A stretch of 64,000 nucleotides of DNA from Roseibium sp. MMSF_3544 (lineage in GTDB: Bacteria > Pseudomonadota > Alphaproteobacteria > Rhizobiales > Stappiaceae): the NCBI RefSeq assembly GCF_030732845.1, contig NZ_JASHKA010000015.1:1-64000 (forward strand). The letters run 5' to 3'. Position 1 is the first letter of the stretch; each line of letters starts with the position of its first letter. Position numbers and translations under genes: made by a program. Positions 43,605 to 51,749 of this stretch are shown piece by piece. The notes beneath the pieces are model-generated. The model was not told where the DNA came from and made no database searches. It saw only the letters and a list, made by a program, of their open reading frames with translations.

Positions 43605-43972
43605 GCCTGGAACTCGGACAAAGAGCAGAGCTTGCCCGGACATATACGGACCGGGACATGCGAGACTTCGCGCGCCTTTCCGGCGAAGAGGCAATCGTCC
43701 CTCAAAGCGTGCCTGGCCCGCTGATTGGCGGTTTGTTTTCCTACCTGCTCGGGGTCAAGCTTCCGGGCCGGGGGACCAATTACCTGAAGCAGAGCCTGGA
43801 GTTCCTGGCACCTGCACCGGTCGGGGAAGAGCTGACCGCCTCGGTTACGATCACGCGTCTCAGGCCGGAAAAGCATCTCGTCGATCTGGAATCGGTCTGC
43901 GAAGCAGCAGACGGCACCCGCATCTGTCAGGGCAGAGCTCTGGTCTATGTCGAGGATGTCGGCAAGGGGTGA
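43601..43972 (+). CDS. MaoC-related hotdog protein lacking the catalytic pair
   Basis: The 123-residue protein begins like a MaoC hydratase (RTYTDRDMRDFARLSGEE) and shares GPLIGGLFSYLLG, which matches the HGM helix. The D-x-N-P-x-H motif of the neighbour is replaced by EEAIVPQSV, so the usual Asp/His pair is absent. It may be a non-catalytic partner of the preceding protein in a heterodimer, or a thioesterase-like variant. ATG 43601 overlaps the upstream stop (ATGA). Confidence 0.75.
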   Translation: MSLELGQRAELARTYTDRDMRDFARLSGEEAIVPQSVPGPLIGGLFSYLLGVKLPGRGTNYLKQSLEFLAPAPVGEELTASVTITRLRPEKHLVDLESVCEAADGTRICQGRALVYVEDVGKG

Positions 43973-44007
43973 GGCACGCATCTGAGGCGGCCTCGTTCTG
44001 GAATTCA

Positions 44008-44025
44008 TTCAACTAAACGGTTGAC
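44008..44025. promoter_or_regulatory. Candidate ArsR operator, upstream copy
   Basis: TTCAACTAAACGGTTGAC has the same 6-6-6 inverted layout as 44047-44064, with one mismatch in the right arm. The copies are 39 bp apart centre to centre. Confidence 0.55.
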
Positions 44026-44046
44026 TAAATGCGATGCATAAGGTAA

Positions 44047-44064
44047 TTCAACTAAATGGTTGAA
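44047..44064. promoter_or_regulatory. Candidate ArsR operator overlapping the start codon
   Basis: TTCAACTAAATGGTTGAA is a perfect TTCAAC-N6-GTTGAA palindrome whose centre contains the ArsR ATG (44056-44058). Autorepression by binding over the promoter and start is likely. Confidence 0.65.
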
Positions 44065-44403
44065 CGAGAGCCTGATGACCGTGATCTCACAGCGATCCTG
44101 AAGGCCGTGAGCGACCCGCGCCGCCGGGATTTGCTGACCCTTCTGGTTCAGCATGGTCCGACACGGGTCACAGACCTCGCCAGGCATTTCGATGTCAGCC
44201 TGAATGCCGTGTCGAAGCATATCAAGGTACTGGAAGCCGCCGGGCTTGTGCGCCGGCGCACCGAATGGCGTGAGCATCTGATCGAACCGGACATGGAGCC
44301 GGTGCGTGAAATCGATCGCTGGTTCCAGAACCTGAGGTCTATCTGGGCGCAGCGCCTCGACGCGTTGGATGAGGTACTTGAAACGGAGCCAGATGATGAA
44401 TGA
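44056..44403 (+). CDS. ArsR-family transcriptional regulator
   Basis: A 115-residue winged-helix protein: ILKAVSDPRRRDLLTLL, VTDLARHFDVSLNAVSKHIKVLEAAGLVRRR and the wing REHLIEPDM. No metal-binding Cys motif is present, as is usual for ArsR proteins paired with AHSA1 genes. The start codon lies inside its own operator. It overlaps the next gene by 8 bp. Confidence 0.88.
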   Translation: MVEREPDDRDLTAILKAVSDPRRRDLLTLLVQHGPTRVTDLARHFDVSLNAVSKHIKVLEAAGLVRRRTEWREHLIEPDMEPVREIDRWFQNLRSIWAQRLDALDEVLETEPDDE

Positions 44404-44833
44404 TTTGAGTGTTGTCGTGTCGCGCAAGTTTGCTGCGCCGGCAGAGCGTGTTTTCGAAGCCTGGCTGAACCCGGAGACCCTGTCGAAATTCATGACGCCC
44501 GGGCCTGGAATGACCGTGCCGAAGGCAAGCGCCGATCCAAAGGTCGGCGGCCGGTTCGAAATCATCATGCAGGCCGGTGACCAGCAAATTCCCCACGCCG
44601 GCACCTATAAGGAAATCTCGCGACACACGCGTCTTGCGTTCACCTGGGAAAGCCCGTTTTCGGAACCCGACAGCATTGTCACGCTCGACTTTGTGGAAGT
44701 GGATGGCGGAACCGAACTTACGCTGACGCATGTAAAATTTCCGTCCAAGGAAAGCCGCAACAATCACGAAGGCGGCTGGACGCGGATCGTTGAGTGCCTT
44801 GGGCCGGTGGTTGAGGGCGAATTGGCGGCGTGA
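44396..44833 (+). CDS. SRPBCC/AHSA1-domain protein
   Basis: The 145-residue START-like protein has VSRKFAAPAERVFEAWLNPE, then GGRFEI and HEGGWTRIVECLG. AHSA1-like proteins bind hydrophobic ligands; role unknown. The ArsR plus AHSA1 pairing is widespread. ATG 44396 has GGAG seven bases upstream. Confidence 0.87.
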   Translation: MNDLSVVVSRKFAAPAERVFEAWLNPETLSKFMTPGPGMTVPKASADPKVGGRFEIIMQAGDQQIPHAGTYKEISRHTRLAFTWESPFSEPDSIVTLDFVEVDGGTELTLTHVKFPSKESRNNHEGGWTRIVECLGPVVEGELAA

Positions 44834-45130
44834 GGTTCCTGACGGCCCGAGCTGGTGGTTTCGATTGTCATAAACTCATGTGATCGCGATTGCTCCAATC
44901 GGTTTGCCGAGAGCTGACATGACCCGGCAATCCAAGCCGTGCCTTCGCCCAAAACCTCTACCCTCTATCCGGGGGAGGTCACGGCATGGGTCCCATGGTC
45001 GAGCCATGGGACGACTGGAAACAAAGATGCCAACCGTGGGTGTGTCGTCCCGGACGCGGTGGAGCGGAAATCCGGGATCCAGTCCTCCGCTGTCTAGTTT
45101 AGCGGATTAATCGTCAGCGATCGCCTGATC
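44834..45130. other. Intergenic region with a perfect 9-bp palindrome
   Basis: GTCCCATGG at 44990-44998 and CCATGGGAC at 45004-45012 form a perfect inverted repeat with a 5-base loop. It lies between convergent genes without a T run. Downstream, the CGTCCCGGACGCGG to GGGATCCAG words resemble common alphaproteobacterial intergenic repeats. No gene is visible. Confidence 0.55.
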
Positions 45131-45520
45131 CTAGTCCCCTTCGACAAGGCGCGTCTTGGAGGGCCAGAAGGCGAAGTGGTTTTTCAGTTTTTCTGTCATC
45201 GGGATCGGTTCGCGATAGACCCAGCCGATCTCTTCACCCGTGTGCGCTATGTAGCTGGCATCGCCCTTGATCGGGCAATACGTCGATTTCTCAACTTCTT
45301 CGAACTGCGCGACCAGGTCCTGTTCGGGGATGTAGACGACCGGGTCGTAGACCGACTTACCGATCTCCATTACGCGGAGAGCAGACCCGCTGTCAGCCAG
45401 CAAGGTGTCGCCGGAATAGACGCGGATGCGTCTCGTCACGTCCTTGATCACCATCATATGGGCCGGGTTGTCGGGATTCTTGATGGCCGCGTTCAGGGCC
45501 GGGATTGCCACTTCAGTCAT
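45131..45520 (-). CDS. DUF427-domain protein
   Basis: A 129-residue protein of the DUF427 family (RIRVYSGDTLLADSGSALRV, STYCPIKGDASYI, WVYREPIP). The fold is a small beta barrel of unknown function. It is divergent from the glycerate kinase gene. Confidence 0.87.
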   Translation of the reverse strand: MTEVAIPALNAAIKNPDNPAHMMVIKDVTRRIRVYSGDTLLADSGSALRVMEIGKSVYDPVVYIPEQDLVAQFEEVEKSTYCPIKGDASYIAHTGEEIGWVYREPIPMTEKLKNHFAFWPSKTRLVEGD

Positions 45521-45723
45521 GCGCGTGTTCCTCGTTTCAAAAACTAGGTGAGGTTTCGTGCCGAAAAAGCAACAGCAAAATCCCGTCTAGGAGTGTGGCA
45601 GCGCGCGCCCAAATCTCGTTTTTAGATATGATGAAGACCAATTCTTGCCAATCCGCCCTTGAAAATTTCTTCAAAACAGCGCTCAAACAGCGTCATCTAA
45701 GCAAAAACAAAGGTAATGCCCTG

Positions 45724-46980
45724 ATGAGCGAGCAGCCTGCGGACGTCCTGCGTCACCTGTTTCAACGGGCCGTGGAAGTGGCCGACCCGATGAAAAGCCT
45801 TGCGGGTTTTCTGCCTGAAAAACCCGAAGGGCGGGTCACAGTGGTAGGGGCTGGAAAGGCGTCAGCGCGCATGGCTGAAGCTGTCGAAGCTGTTTGGGGT
45901 CCGTGCGATGGACTGGTGATCACGCGCTACGGATACGGACGGCCCTGTCAGGGCATCGAGATCGTCGAAGCGGCGCATCCGGTGCCGGACGAAGCCGGTC
46001 AGATAGCAACACGCCGCATGCTGGAGCTGCTGGACGGCCTTCAGGAAGAGGATTTCGTCCTGGCTCTGATTTCAGGTGGCGCGTCTGCTCTTCTTACGGC
46101 GCCGGCAGGCGATATCACGCTTGCCGAAAAGCAGGATGTCAATCAGAAGCTCCTGAGTTCCGGGGCGCCCATCGGGCAAATGAACCTGGTGCGCAAGCAC
46201 CTCAGCCGGGTGAAAGGCGGGCAACTGGCAGCAGCAGCCTATCCCGCAAAAATGCTGGCGTTGCTGCTGTCTGATGTGCCGGGCGATGATCCGGCCGAGA
46301 TCGGGTCAGGTCCGACAGTTGGCGACAGCAGTTCCGCAGAAGACGCAAAGGCAATCCTGGAACGCTGGGGAATTGACGTTTCGGGCTCCGTAGAAGAGGT
46401 CCTGAAAGGTGATAGCGGCGTGCTGGCGCTGCAGGACGTCGCGCTTTCCAAGGTGACCAACACGATTTTCGCTGCGCCCTCACAGTCGCTCGAGGCGGCG
46501 CGGGAAATGGCGGTCGCTGCCGGCTGCGATGTTGAGATTCTCGGAGATGCCCTTGAGGGTGAAGCGCGCGACGTCGCCCGCGAACAAGCGGCGCTTGCTC
46601 TTGACCGCAAGCGGGCCCGGAGTGCGTCTGACCGTCCCTTGCTGCTGCTATCGGGCGGTGAACTTACTGTCACCCGCACCGGCAATGGTGTGGGCGGTCC
46701 GAACGCGGAATATGCGCTGGCTTTGGCGCTGGCGTTTCAGGGCACCGAAGGCATCCACGCAATTGCGTGCGACACGGATGGCGTGGACGGGGCTGCGGAA
46801 GTTGCTGGCGCGATTGTTGGTCCGCAGACGCTTGCAAAAGCCGACGCGGCAGGCGTCTCGGCTGCGGAGGCGCTTGCCAACAATGACGCGCACAATTTCT
46901 TTGAAAAGATCGGCGATCAGGTCGTCACTGGGCCGACGTTGACAAATGTGAATGATTTCCGTGCCATATGGATCGGGTAG
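45724..46980 (+). CDS. Glycerate kinase (GckA/TtuD, MOFRL family)
   Basis: The 418-residue product has the DUF4147 N-terminal domain (VVGAGKASARMAEAVE, HPVPDEAG, LISGGASALLTAP) and the C-terminal MOFRL domain (LLLSGGELTVTRTGNGVGGPN, ACDTDGVDG). It phosphorylates D-glycerate with ATP, giving 2-phosphoglycerate in characterised relatives. ATG 45724 begins the conserved N-terminus. A CofD-like gene follows after 56 bp, and a GH63-type hydrolase operon that could release glycerate is 9 kb away. Confidence 0.9.
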   Translation: MSEQPADVLRHLFQRAVEVADPMKSLAGFLPEKPEGRVTVVGAGKASARMAEAVEAVWGPCDGLVITRYGYGRPCQGIEIVEAAHPVPDEAGQIATRRMLELLDGLQEEDFVLALISGGASALLTAPAGDITLAEKQDVNQKLLSSGAPIGQMNLVRKHLSRVKGGQLAAAAYPAKMLALLLSDVPGDDPAEIGSGPTVGDSSSAEDAKAILERWGIDVSGSVEEVLKGDSGVLALQDVALSKVTNTIFAAPSQSLEAAREMAVAAGCDVEILGDALEGEARDVAREQAALALDRKRARSASDRPLLLLSGGELTVTRTGNGVGGPNAEYALALALAFQGTEGIHAIACDTDGVDGAAEVAGAIVGPQTLAKADAAGVSAAEALANNDAHNFFEKIGDQVVTGPTLTNVNDFRAIWIG

Positions 46981-47036
46981 CAAGCTGACCGGCCGGTGAC
47001 AATTCGGTTTCGGAGGTCGCTTTAGCAGGGGTTGGA

Positions 47037-48218
47037 ATGTCCGAAGTCACCATCACCCGCGCCGTGCGCATGCCGGATCCGTTTCGGATCGAAAGGTTTC
47101 TGTCCAATCCGAAACTTGGGCCGCGTCTGCTGTTCTTCAGCGGTGGCTCCGCGCTCAACGGCGTGTCGCAATGCCTGAAGCGCTACACCCACAACTCCAT
47201 GCACCTTGTGACGCCGTTCGATTCCGGCGGCAGTTCGCAAGGACTGCGCGTTGCTTTCAATATGCCGGCGATCGGGGATCTCAGAAGCCGGCTGATGGCG
47301 CTCGCGGATGAAACGGTTCTTGGTCATCCGGAAGTGTTCCGCCTGTTCACACACCGGTTCGCCAAATCTGCCATGAAGGACGACCTGCACGGACAGCTGG
47401 ATGAAATGATTGCCGGAACACATCCGCTGGTCGATGCCATCGAGCAACCGATGCGCACACTGATCCAGAACCAGCTCGGCATGTTTCGTGCCGCTTGCCC
47501 GAAGACGTTCGACCTGCGCGGAGCAAGCATCGGCAATCTCATTCTGGCCGGCGGCTACCTTAGCCAGAACCAGCAGCTCGAGCCGATCATCTTTCTGGTG
47601 TCCAAGCTTGTTGGTGTTCAGGGAACAGTGCGCGCTGTTACAGACGACAATCTTCATCTCGGCGCGGAGCTGGCAAACGGGGAGGTCGTCATCGGTCAAC
47701 ATCTCTTGACCGGCAAGGAACATCCTGCGCTGACATCTCCGATAAAGGACTTTTTCCTGAACCACAGCCTGAAGGGAAAAAATCCGGCGCATTCGGTTTT
47801 TCCGGACCGGAACCGAACGCTGATGCATTCCGCTGACCTGATCTGCTACGCGCCTGGGAGCTTTTACACCAGCCTGATTGCCAATCTGCTCCCGGAAGGC
47901 GTGGGGTCCGCGGTCGCGTCGAGAACGGTGCCAAAGGTCTACGTGCCGAGCATAGGAGACGATCCGGAAACAGGAACGCTCAACCTTGCAGACAAGGTCC
48001 ACACCTTGCTGAGTTACCTGCACCGGGATGCGGGAGCCGACTGCCCTACGCACAGGCTGCTTAATTTTGTTATCGTCGACCGCAGCGTGCCGGACGAGGA
48101 GACCAATGAGATTAGCTCGCGCGGGATCACGGTTTTGAAGCTGGATCTCGTCAACAAGCAATCTGCCCCGTTCTACGATCCGGTGTCGCTGTGCGAGGCG
48201 CTGGTGTCACTGGCGTGA
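47037..48218 (+). CDS. CofD/YvcK-like protein (GAK-system CofD-like type)
   Basis: The 393-residue protein carries the CofD-like nucleotide-sugar fold motifs: LLFFSGGSALNGVSQCL near the N-terminus, TPFDSGGSSQGLR near residue 60, and YAPGSFYTSLIANLLPEGV near 280. CofD transfers phospholactyl-type groups to the F420 precursor; YvcK binds UDP-sugars. I recognise it as like the CofD-like member of the GAK gene set, but the other GAK genes are not in this window. Directly downstream of a glycerate kinase, its substrate could be a phosphoglycerate derivative; this is speculation. AGGGG precedes the ATG. Confidence 0.78.
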   Translation: MSEVTITRAVRMPDPFRIERFLSNPKLGPRLLFFSGGSALNGVSQCLKRYTHNSMHLVTPFDSGGSSQGLRVAFNMPAIGDLRSRLMALADETVLGHPEVFRLFTHRFAKSAMKDDLHGQLDEMIAGTHPLVDAIEQPMRTLIQNQLGMFRAACPKTFDLRGASIGNLILAGGYLSQNQQLEPIIFLVSKLVGVQGTVRAVTDDNLHLGAELANGEVVIGQHLLTGKEHPALTSPIKDFFLNHSLKGKNPAHSVFPDRNRTLMHSADLICYAPGSFYTSLIANLLPEGVGSAVASRTVPKVYVPSIGDDPETGTLNLADKVHTLLSYLHRDAGADCPTHRLLNFVIVDRSVPDEETNEISSRGITVLKLDLVNKQSAPFYDPVSLCEALVSLA

Positions 48219-48240
48219 AGCCCCCGGGAGGTTTGCAGGC

Positions 48241-48612
48241 ATGGAAAATCTCAGCAAGGTCGACGGTATTGGCGGTGTTTTCTTCAAAAGCGCAGACCCC
48301 GACCGCCAAGCCGCGTTTTACAAGAAGCATTTCGATATCAATCTCGGGACATGGCTCCATCAAAATGCAGGCCCATCCGTCGTTGCCGCGTTCAAGTCGG
48401 ACACCTCCTATTTCGGGCCGGAAGAAAACCGCTTCATGATCAATTTCCGCGTCAGCGATATTGACGCTCTGATGGCGGGACTGAAAGCAGATGGTGTGAC
48501 GGAACTCGGTTACGAGGACGAGGAATACGGCCGCTTTTTCCGTTTTCTCGATCCGGAGGGCAATGCTGTCGAACTCTGGCAGCCGCCCGATGGCGACTTG
48601 CCGGAGGAGTGA
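48241..48612 (+). CDS. VOC/glyoxalase-family protein
   Basis: The 123-residue protein has the vicinal-oxygen-chelate pattern (GGVFFKSADPDRQAAFYKKH, INFRVSDIDALMAGLKADGV, FFRFLDPEGNAVELWQP). The terminal Glu of AVELW is a usual metal ligand; the first ligand position is not a clear His. It follows the CofD-like gene by 22 bp and may be co-transcribed. Specific role unknown. Confidence 0.85.
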   Translation: MENLSKVDGIGGVFFKSADPDRQAAFYKKHFDINLGTWLHQNAGPSVVAAFKSDTSYFGPEENRFMINFRVSDIDALMAGLKADGVTELGYEDEEYGRFFRFLDPEGNAVELWQPPDGDLPEE

Positions 48613-48726
48613 CGCTCTGCAGTATCCTTGCGGTTTTGAAGGTCTCTGTTTTTTGCACCGCAGACAGCTGCCTGCGTCCGAGCTGGCAAAGACACGCCGT
48701 CGATTTGTGAGCGCAGGTCGCGAGCC

Positions 48727-49365
48727 TCATTCGTCGCGATAGGTTTTTTCCGGGTATCCGCTGCCGCTGAACGCGTGCTGGATCATGCCAGGAACTCTCT
48801 CCTTCTCATCTAGATGCTTGGGATACGGAAGCTGACGATTGAGAAGAAGATTTCCGATCAAAAAGTGCAGTAATTCCGCCTTGTATTCTTCATCCAATTC
48901 TGGATCTTGACCGGCGCAAGCCGCCTCGATGACAGTTGCTCCACCGTTCGCTTCTTCCTTCAAGCGCGCTCGAAATACACCCTTTCCTGTCCAACTCCTG
49001 TGGAGAAACAGTTCTGCGTTTTCGAAATAGATGAACCACTTATCTTCCATTGCTTCGGGGACCAGACCGCGCTTCAGCTTTTCGAACTCTTCGGATGTGA
49101 ATGTCTCCTTATACGGAACGCTTGCTGTTTTTCCGAAAGGTTCGATTTTCCAACTTTGTGATGTCGCGGGGTAGGACCTTCCGGGGTCTGGTAGACTGGC
49201 TTCCGGGCCTTCACCAACCTCTTGCATAAACGCCTGAACCTCTGCGGCCCACTCAGCATCGGACTGATTGCGCTGCCGGGTCAAAGAACGTCGTGTTCGA
49301 ACTCCGATTTTTTCTGCGGCGAGTTCAAGCAAACGCCGAAGACTTTTCGACATCCGTGCGATCAA
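48727..49365 (-). CDS. Hypothetical protein, unknown family
   Basis: A 212-residue soluble protein with no domain I recognise. It starts with a basic helix (MIARMSKSLRRLLELAAEKI) and later has WFIYFENAELFLHRSWTGKG and GNLLLNRQLPYPKHLDEKE. I chose TTG 49365 because GGAG lies six bases upstream; ATG 49353 is the alternative. The frame stays open to 49632 through a T8G9 tract. Codon and base use are less GC-rich than the neighbours, so it may be acquired. Confidence 0.55.
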   Translation of the reverse strand: MIARMSKSLRRLLELAAEKIGVRTRRSLTRQRNQSDAEWAAEVQAFMQEVGEGPEASLPDPGRSYPATSQSWKIEPFGKTASVPYKETFTSEEFEKLKRGLVPEAMEDKWFIYFENAELFLHRSWTGKGVFRARLKEEANGGATVIEAACAGQDPELDEEYKAELLHFLIGNLLLNRQLPYPKHLDEKERVPGMIQHAFSGSGYPEKTYRDE

Positions 49366-49671
49366 GAGTTTCTCCAGGCCTAAAGATCTAAGTTCGCAAT
49401 TGTGCGAATGTAGCAGGGCTGAAACCCTAGATTGTCCTGCTGGTGGAAGCAAACTATCTCGTGTGCCTGAAAGACTAAAGCCCATCGAATTACAGGTTGC
49501 TTCAATCCTAATCTCGAGTGTGTTTTTTTTGGGGGGGGGCTTTGCCTTTACGGATGCGTGAACTGCCACGGCACTGAAGTTATTGGCGCTTGTTGTGGAT
49601 CGGATTAAGCTGGCCCTCAGATAACCGACCATCGGTAAAACCTACAGAAGATAAAGCTTGAAGCAGTCATC
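49366..49671. other. AT-richer gap with a T8G9 homopolymer tract
   Basis: At 49523-49539 eight T are followed by nine G, an unusual tract in this genome and a site for replication slippage. The region lies between the divergent unknown gene and rbsD and probably holds both promoters. No other gene is supported. Confidence 0.55.
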
Positions 49672-50082
49672 ATGAAACGTACGCCTCTCCTCAATCGGCA
49701 TCTCAGCAAGCTTGTGGCTTCCCTCGGACACATGGATGAGATCGTGATCGCTGACGCGGGACTGCCCGTGCCGTCGAATGTCGACGTGATCGATCTCGCT
49801 GTCTCACCGGGCATTCCGGGTTTTTTCGACGTCGTTGACGCAATGTCGCGGGAACTCATCGTCGAGCAGGCAGTTTTCGCGGAAGAGGCATCGCCCGAGC
49901 TGTCAACCCGGATCGAAGTCAAACTCGCGCATTGGGAAGCGGAAACCGGCAAGCCGATCGAACAGGTCCGGGTGCCGCACTCGGATTTCAAGATCCGCTG
50001 CCAACGTGCGCGCGCTGTTATACGCACCGGAGAAGTGACCCCTTACGCCAATGTCATCCTGGTGTCTTCGGTACCCTTTTGA
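49672..50082 (+). CDS. rbsD: D-ribose pyranase (RbsD family)
   Basis: The 136-residue product is collinear with RbsD: LNRHLSKLVASLGHMDEIVIADAG with catalytic His20, AVSPGIPGF and the C-terminal TGEVTPYANVILVSSVPF-type end (key YANVIL). It interconverts pyranose and furanose forms of ribose or similar sugars. No ribose transporter or kinase is adjacent, which is unusual for rbsD. Confidence 0.9.
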   Translation: MKRTPLLNRHLSKLVASLGHMDEIVIADAGLPVPSNVDVIDLAVSPGIPGFFDVVDAMSRELIVEQAVFAEEASPELSTRIEVKLAHWEAETGKPIEQVRVPHSDFKIRCQRARAVIRTGEVTPYANVILVSSVPF

Positions 50083-50539
50083 GAGCGGTACGCTCGTCCT
50101 GGATAATCGACTAGGTTCAGAAGTCTGACCGCGATTGCTGGGCTTGAGCAACCGAGTCCGGGATGTCTGGCGCGATTTGCAAGCCCTTAGATGTGTCATT
50201 CCGGCCGAAGTGAAGCTTAGGGTCGAGTTCCGGTAAACGTTTTTCTGCCCGTCTCCTTCAACCACCGGCCAAACGGAATACTGGATCCGCGCCTGCGCAG
50301 GGATGACAAACGAAGAGCAGACAAAAGCACCTGACAGTCGACGACACCTCGATGGCTTGGCCCGGCGGATTTCAGGAAGTCATCGCTCTTTAGGTCACCG
50401 GACGCCTCTCCGACTGAAGATGGCAATGTGGCCGCACCTTTGTTCCGAAACCTCCCGTCGTAAGGTTTTGCTTTAACACCAGCAGTTTCCCGCATTGCGA
50501 AAAATTCTTTTTGCATCACCGAAACCGATTTTGTTGACT
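50083..50539. other. Intergenic region with a mosaic repeat fragment
   Basis: The stretch holds CTGGATCCGCGCCTGCGCAG GGATGAC-type sequence at 50281-50307, which shares TGCGCAGGGATGAC with 10750-10763. No gene is supported. The LacI promoter and operator are at its right end. Confidence 0.5.
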
Positions 50540-50557
50540 TACAAAACCGGTTTTGTA
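50540..50557. promoter_or_regulatory. LacI-family operator
   Basis: TACAAAACCGGTTTTGTA is a perfect 18-bp palindrome with the central CG typical of LacI/GalR sites. A half-matching GAAACCGATTTTG lies at 50521-50533, and a TTGACT -35 box sits between them. Autoregulation of the operon is likely. Confidence 0.8.
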
Positions 50558-50641
50558 ACACTTTTGATCAAGAAAGGCCGCGTCAGATGCAAATCTGGGA
50601 GCGGTCGAGGACAGGAGGCCCCGAGCCTCCCGGGAGGACGC

Positions 50642-51748
50642 ATGTCGAGACTTCGTGGTTCCGTCACCATCGACGACGTGGCCCGCCATGTCGGCGTTGC
50701 CAAGGGAACCGTCTCGCGCGTCCTCAACAACTACACCGACATTTCCGACGATACCCGCAAGCGCATCCTCAAAGCCGTACAGGATCTCGGCTATCAGCCT
50801 TCGGCGACAGCACGGAACCTGAAGCGGGGGCGTCAGGATACGCTCGGCATCGTCATTCCGGTCGGGCATGGTAACGGCGCAGACCCGTTTTTGGCCCAAT
50901 TCATCGACGGCATCGCGCGCGCCCTGGATGAGTCCGGGCTCGACCTACTGGTGACGACAGCCCATTCGCGTGAACACGTGATTGCAACAATGAAGCGCCT
51001 GATTGCACGCCGGAAGGTGGACGGCTTCATCGTAACACGGACAGAAGTTGACGATCCGCGCATCGCCTACCTGACTGAACAGACTTTCCCCTTTGTCACG
51101 CACGGGCGTACGGGTGATCCGACGGGATATGCCTGGTTCGACATCGACAACGAGGCAGCCTTTGCGGACGGTGTCCGCCATCTCTATAGCCTCGGCCATG
51201 AACGGATCGGATTTATCGGGGGATCGCCGGACCTGAATTTTGCCCGGCAGCGCCGGGACGGCTACAGGCAGGGGCTTGAAGCGCTTGGCGTGCGTCACGA
51301 TCCCGAGCTGGAGACGCTTCAGGCAATCAACGAGAAGGGCGGGTTCGCCGGGGCTGAAACACTTCTGGCGCACAAGGCACCACCAACTGCGCTCTTGTGC
51401 GTAACCGATGCGCTCGCCATCGGTGCGGTTCAGTTCTGCCGCGAACTTGGTCTGAAGGCGGGCTCGGACGTGACCGTCATCGGCTATGACGGCCTGCCGG
51501 TCGGCGAATATCTCGATCCGCCGCTGACGACGTTTTCGCAGAGTGCGCAGGAAGCAGGTGGCCGTGTGGCGCGCATGCTGATCGATGTGCTCGACGGTAA
51601 GCCGTCCAGAAGCCTGCAGGAACTGGCGAAGGCGAAACTAATCCGGCGTGCCTCGGACGGCGCGCCATCCATGACATCGGCAGCGCTGGCAAATGCGCTC
51701 CGTGACCGGCTGAACCAACAGCCACTTTCTGGCAGTAAGGGAGAATGA
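50642..51748 (+). CDS. LacI-family transcriptional regulator
   Basis: The 368-residue protein has the LacI HTH (VTIDDVARHVGVAKGTVSRVLNN) with hinge helix (SATARNLKRG) and a periplasmic-binding-like ligand domain (LGIVIPVGHGNGADPFLAQF, RIGFIGGSPDLNFARQRRDG, ALLCVTDALAIGAVQF). ATG 50642 has GGGAGGAC upstream. It is one base from the binding-protein start, so it is the first gene of the operon it controls, through the palindrome at 50540. Confidence 0.92.
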   Translation: MSRLRGSVTIDDVARHVGVAKGTVSRVLNNYTDISDDTRKRILKAVQDLGYQPSATARNLKRGRQDTLGIVIPVGHGNGADPFLAQFIDGIARALDESGLDLLVTTAHSREHVIATMKRLIARRKVDGFIVTRTEVDDPRIAYLTEQTFPFVTHGRTGDPTGYAWFDIDNEAAFADGVRHLYSLGHERIGFIGGSPDLNFARQRRDGYRQGLEALGVRHDPELETLQAINEKGGFAGAETLLAHKAPPTALLCVTDALAIGAVQFCRELGLKAGSDVTVIGYDGLPVGEYLDPPLTTFSQSAQEAGGRVARMLIDVLDGKPSRSLQELAKAKLIRRASDGAPSMTSAALANALRDRLNQQPLSGSKGE

Positions 51749-51749
51749 A

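Noticed and set aside
49366..49632. N-terminal extension of the unknown gene at 48727
   Set aside because: It reads through the T8G9 tract and there is no supported start. Kept only as a possible slippage effect.
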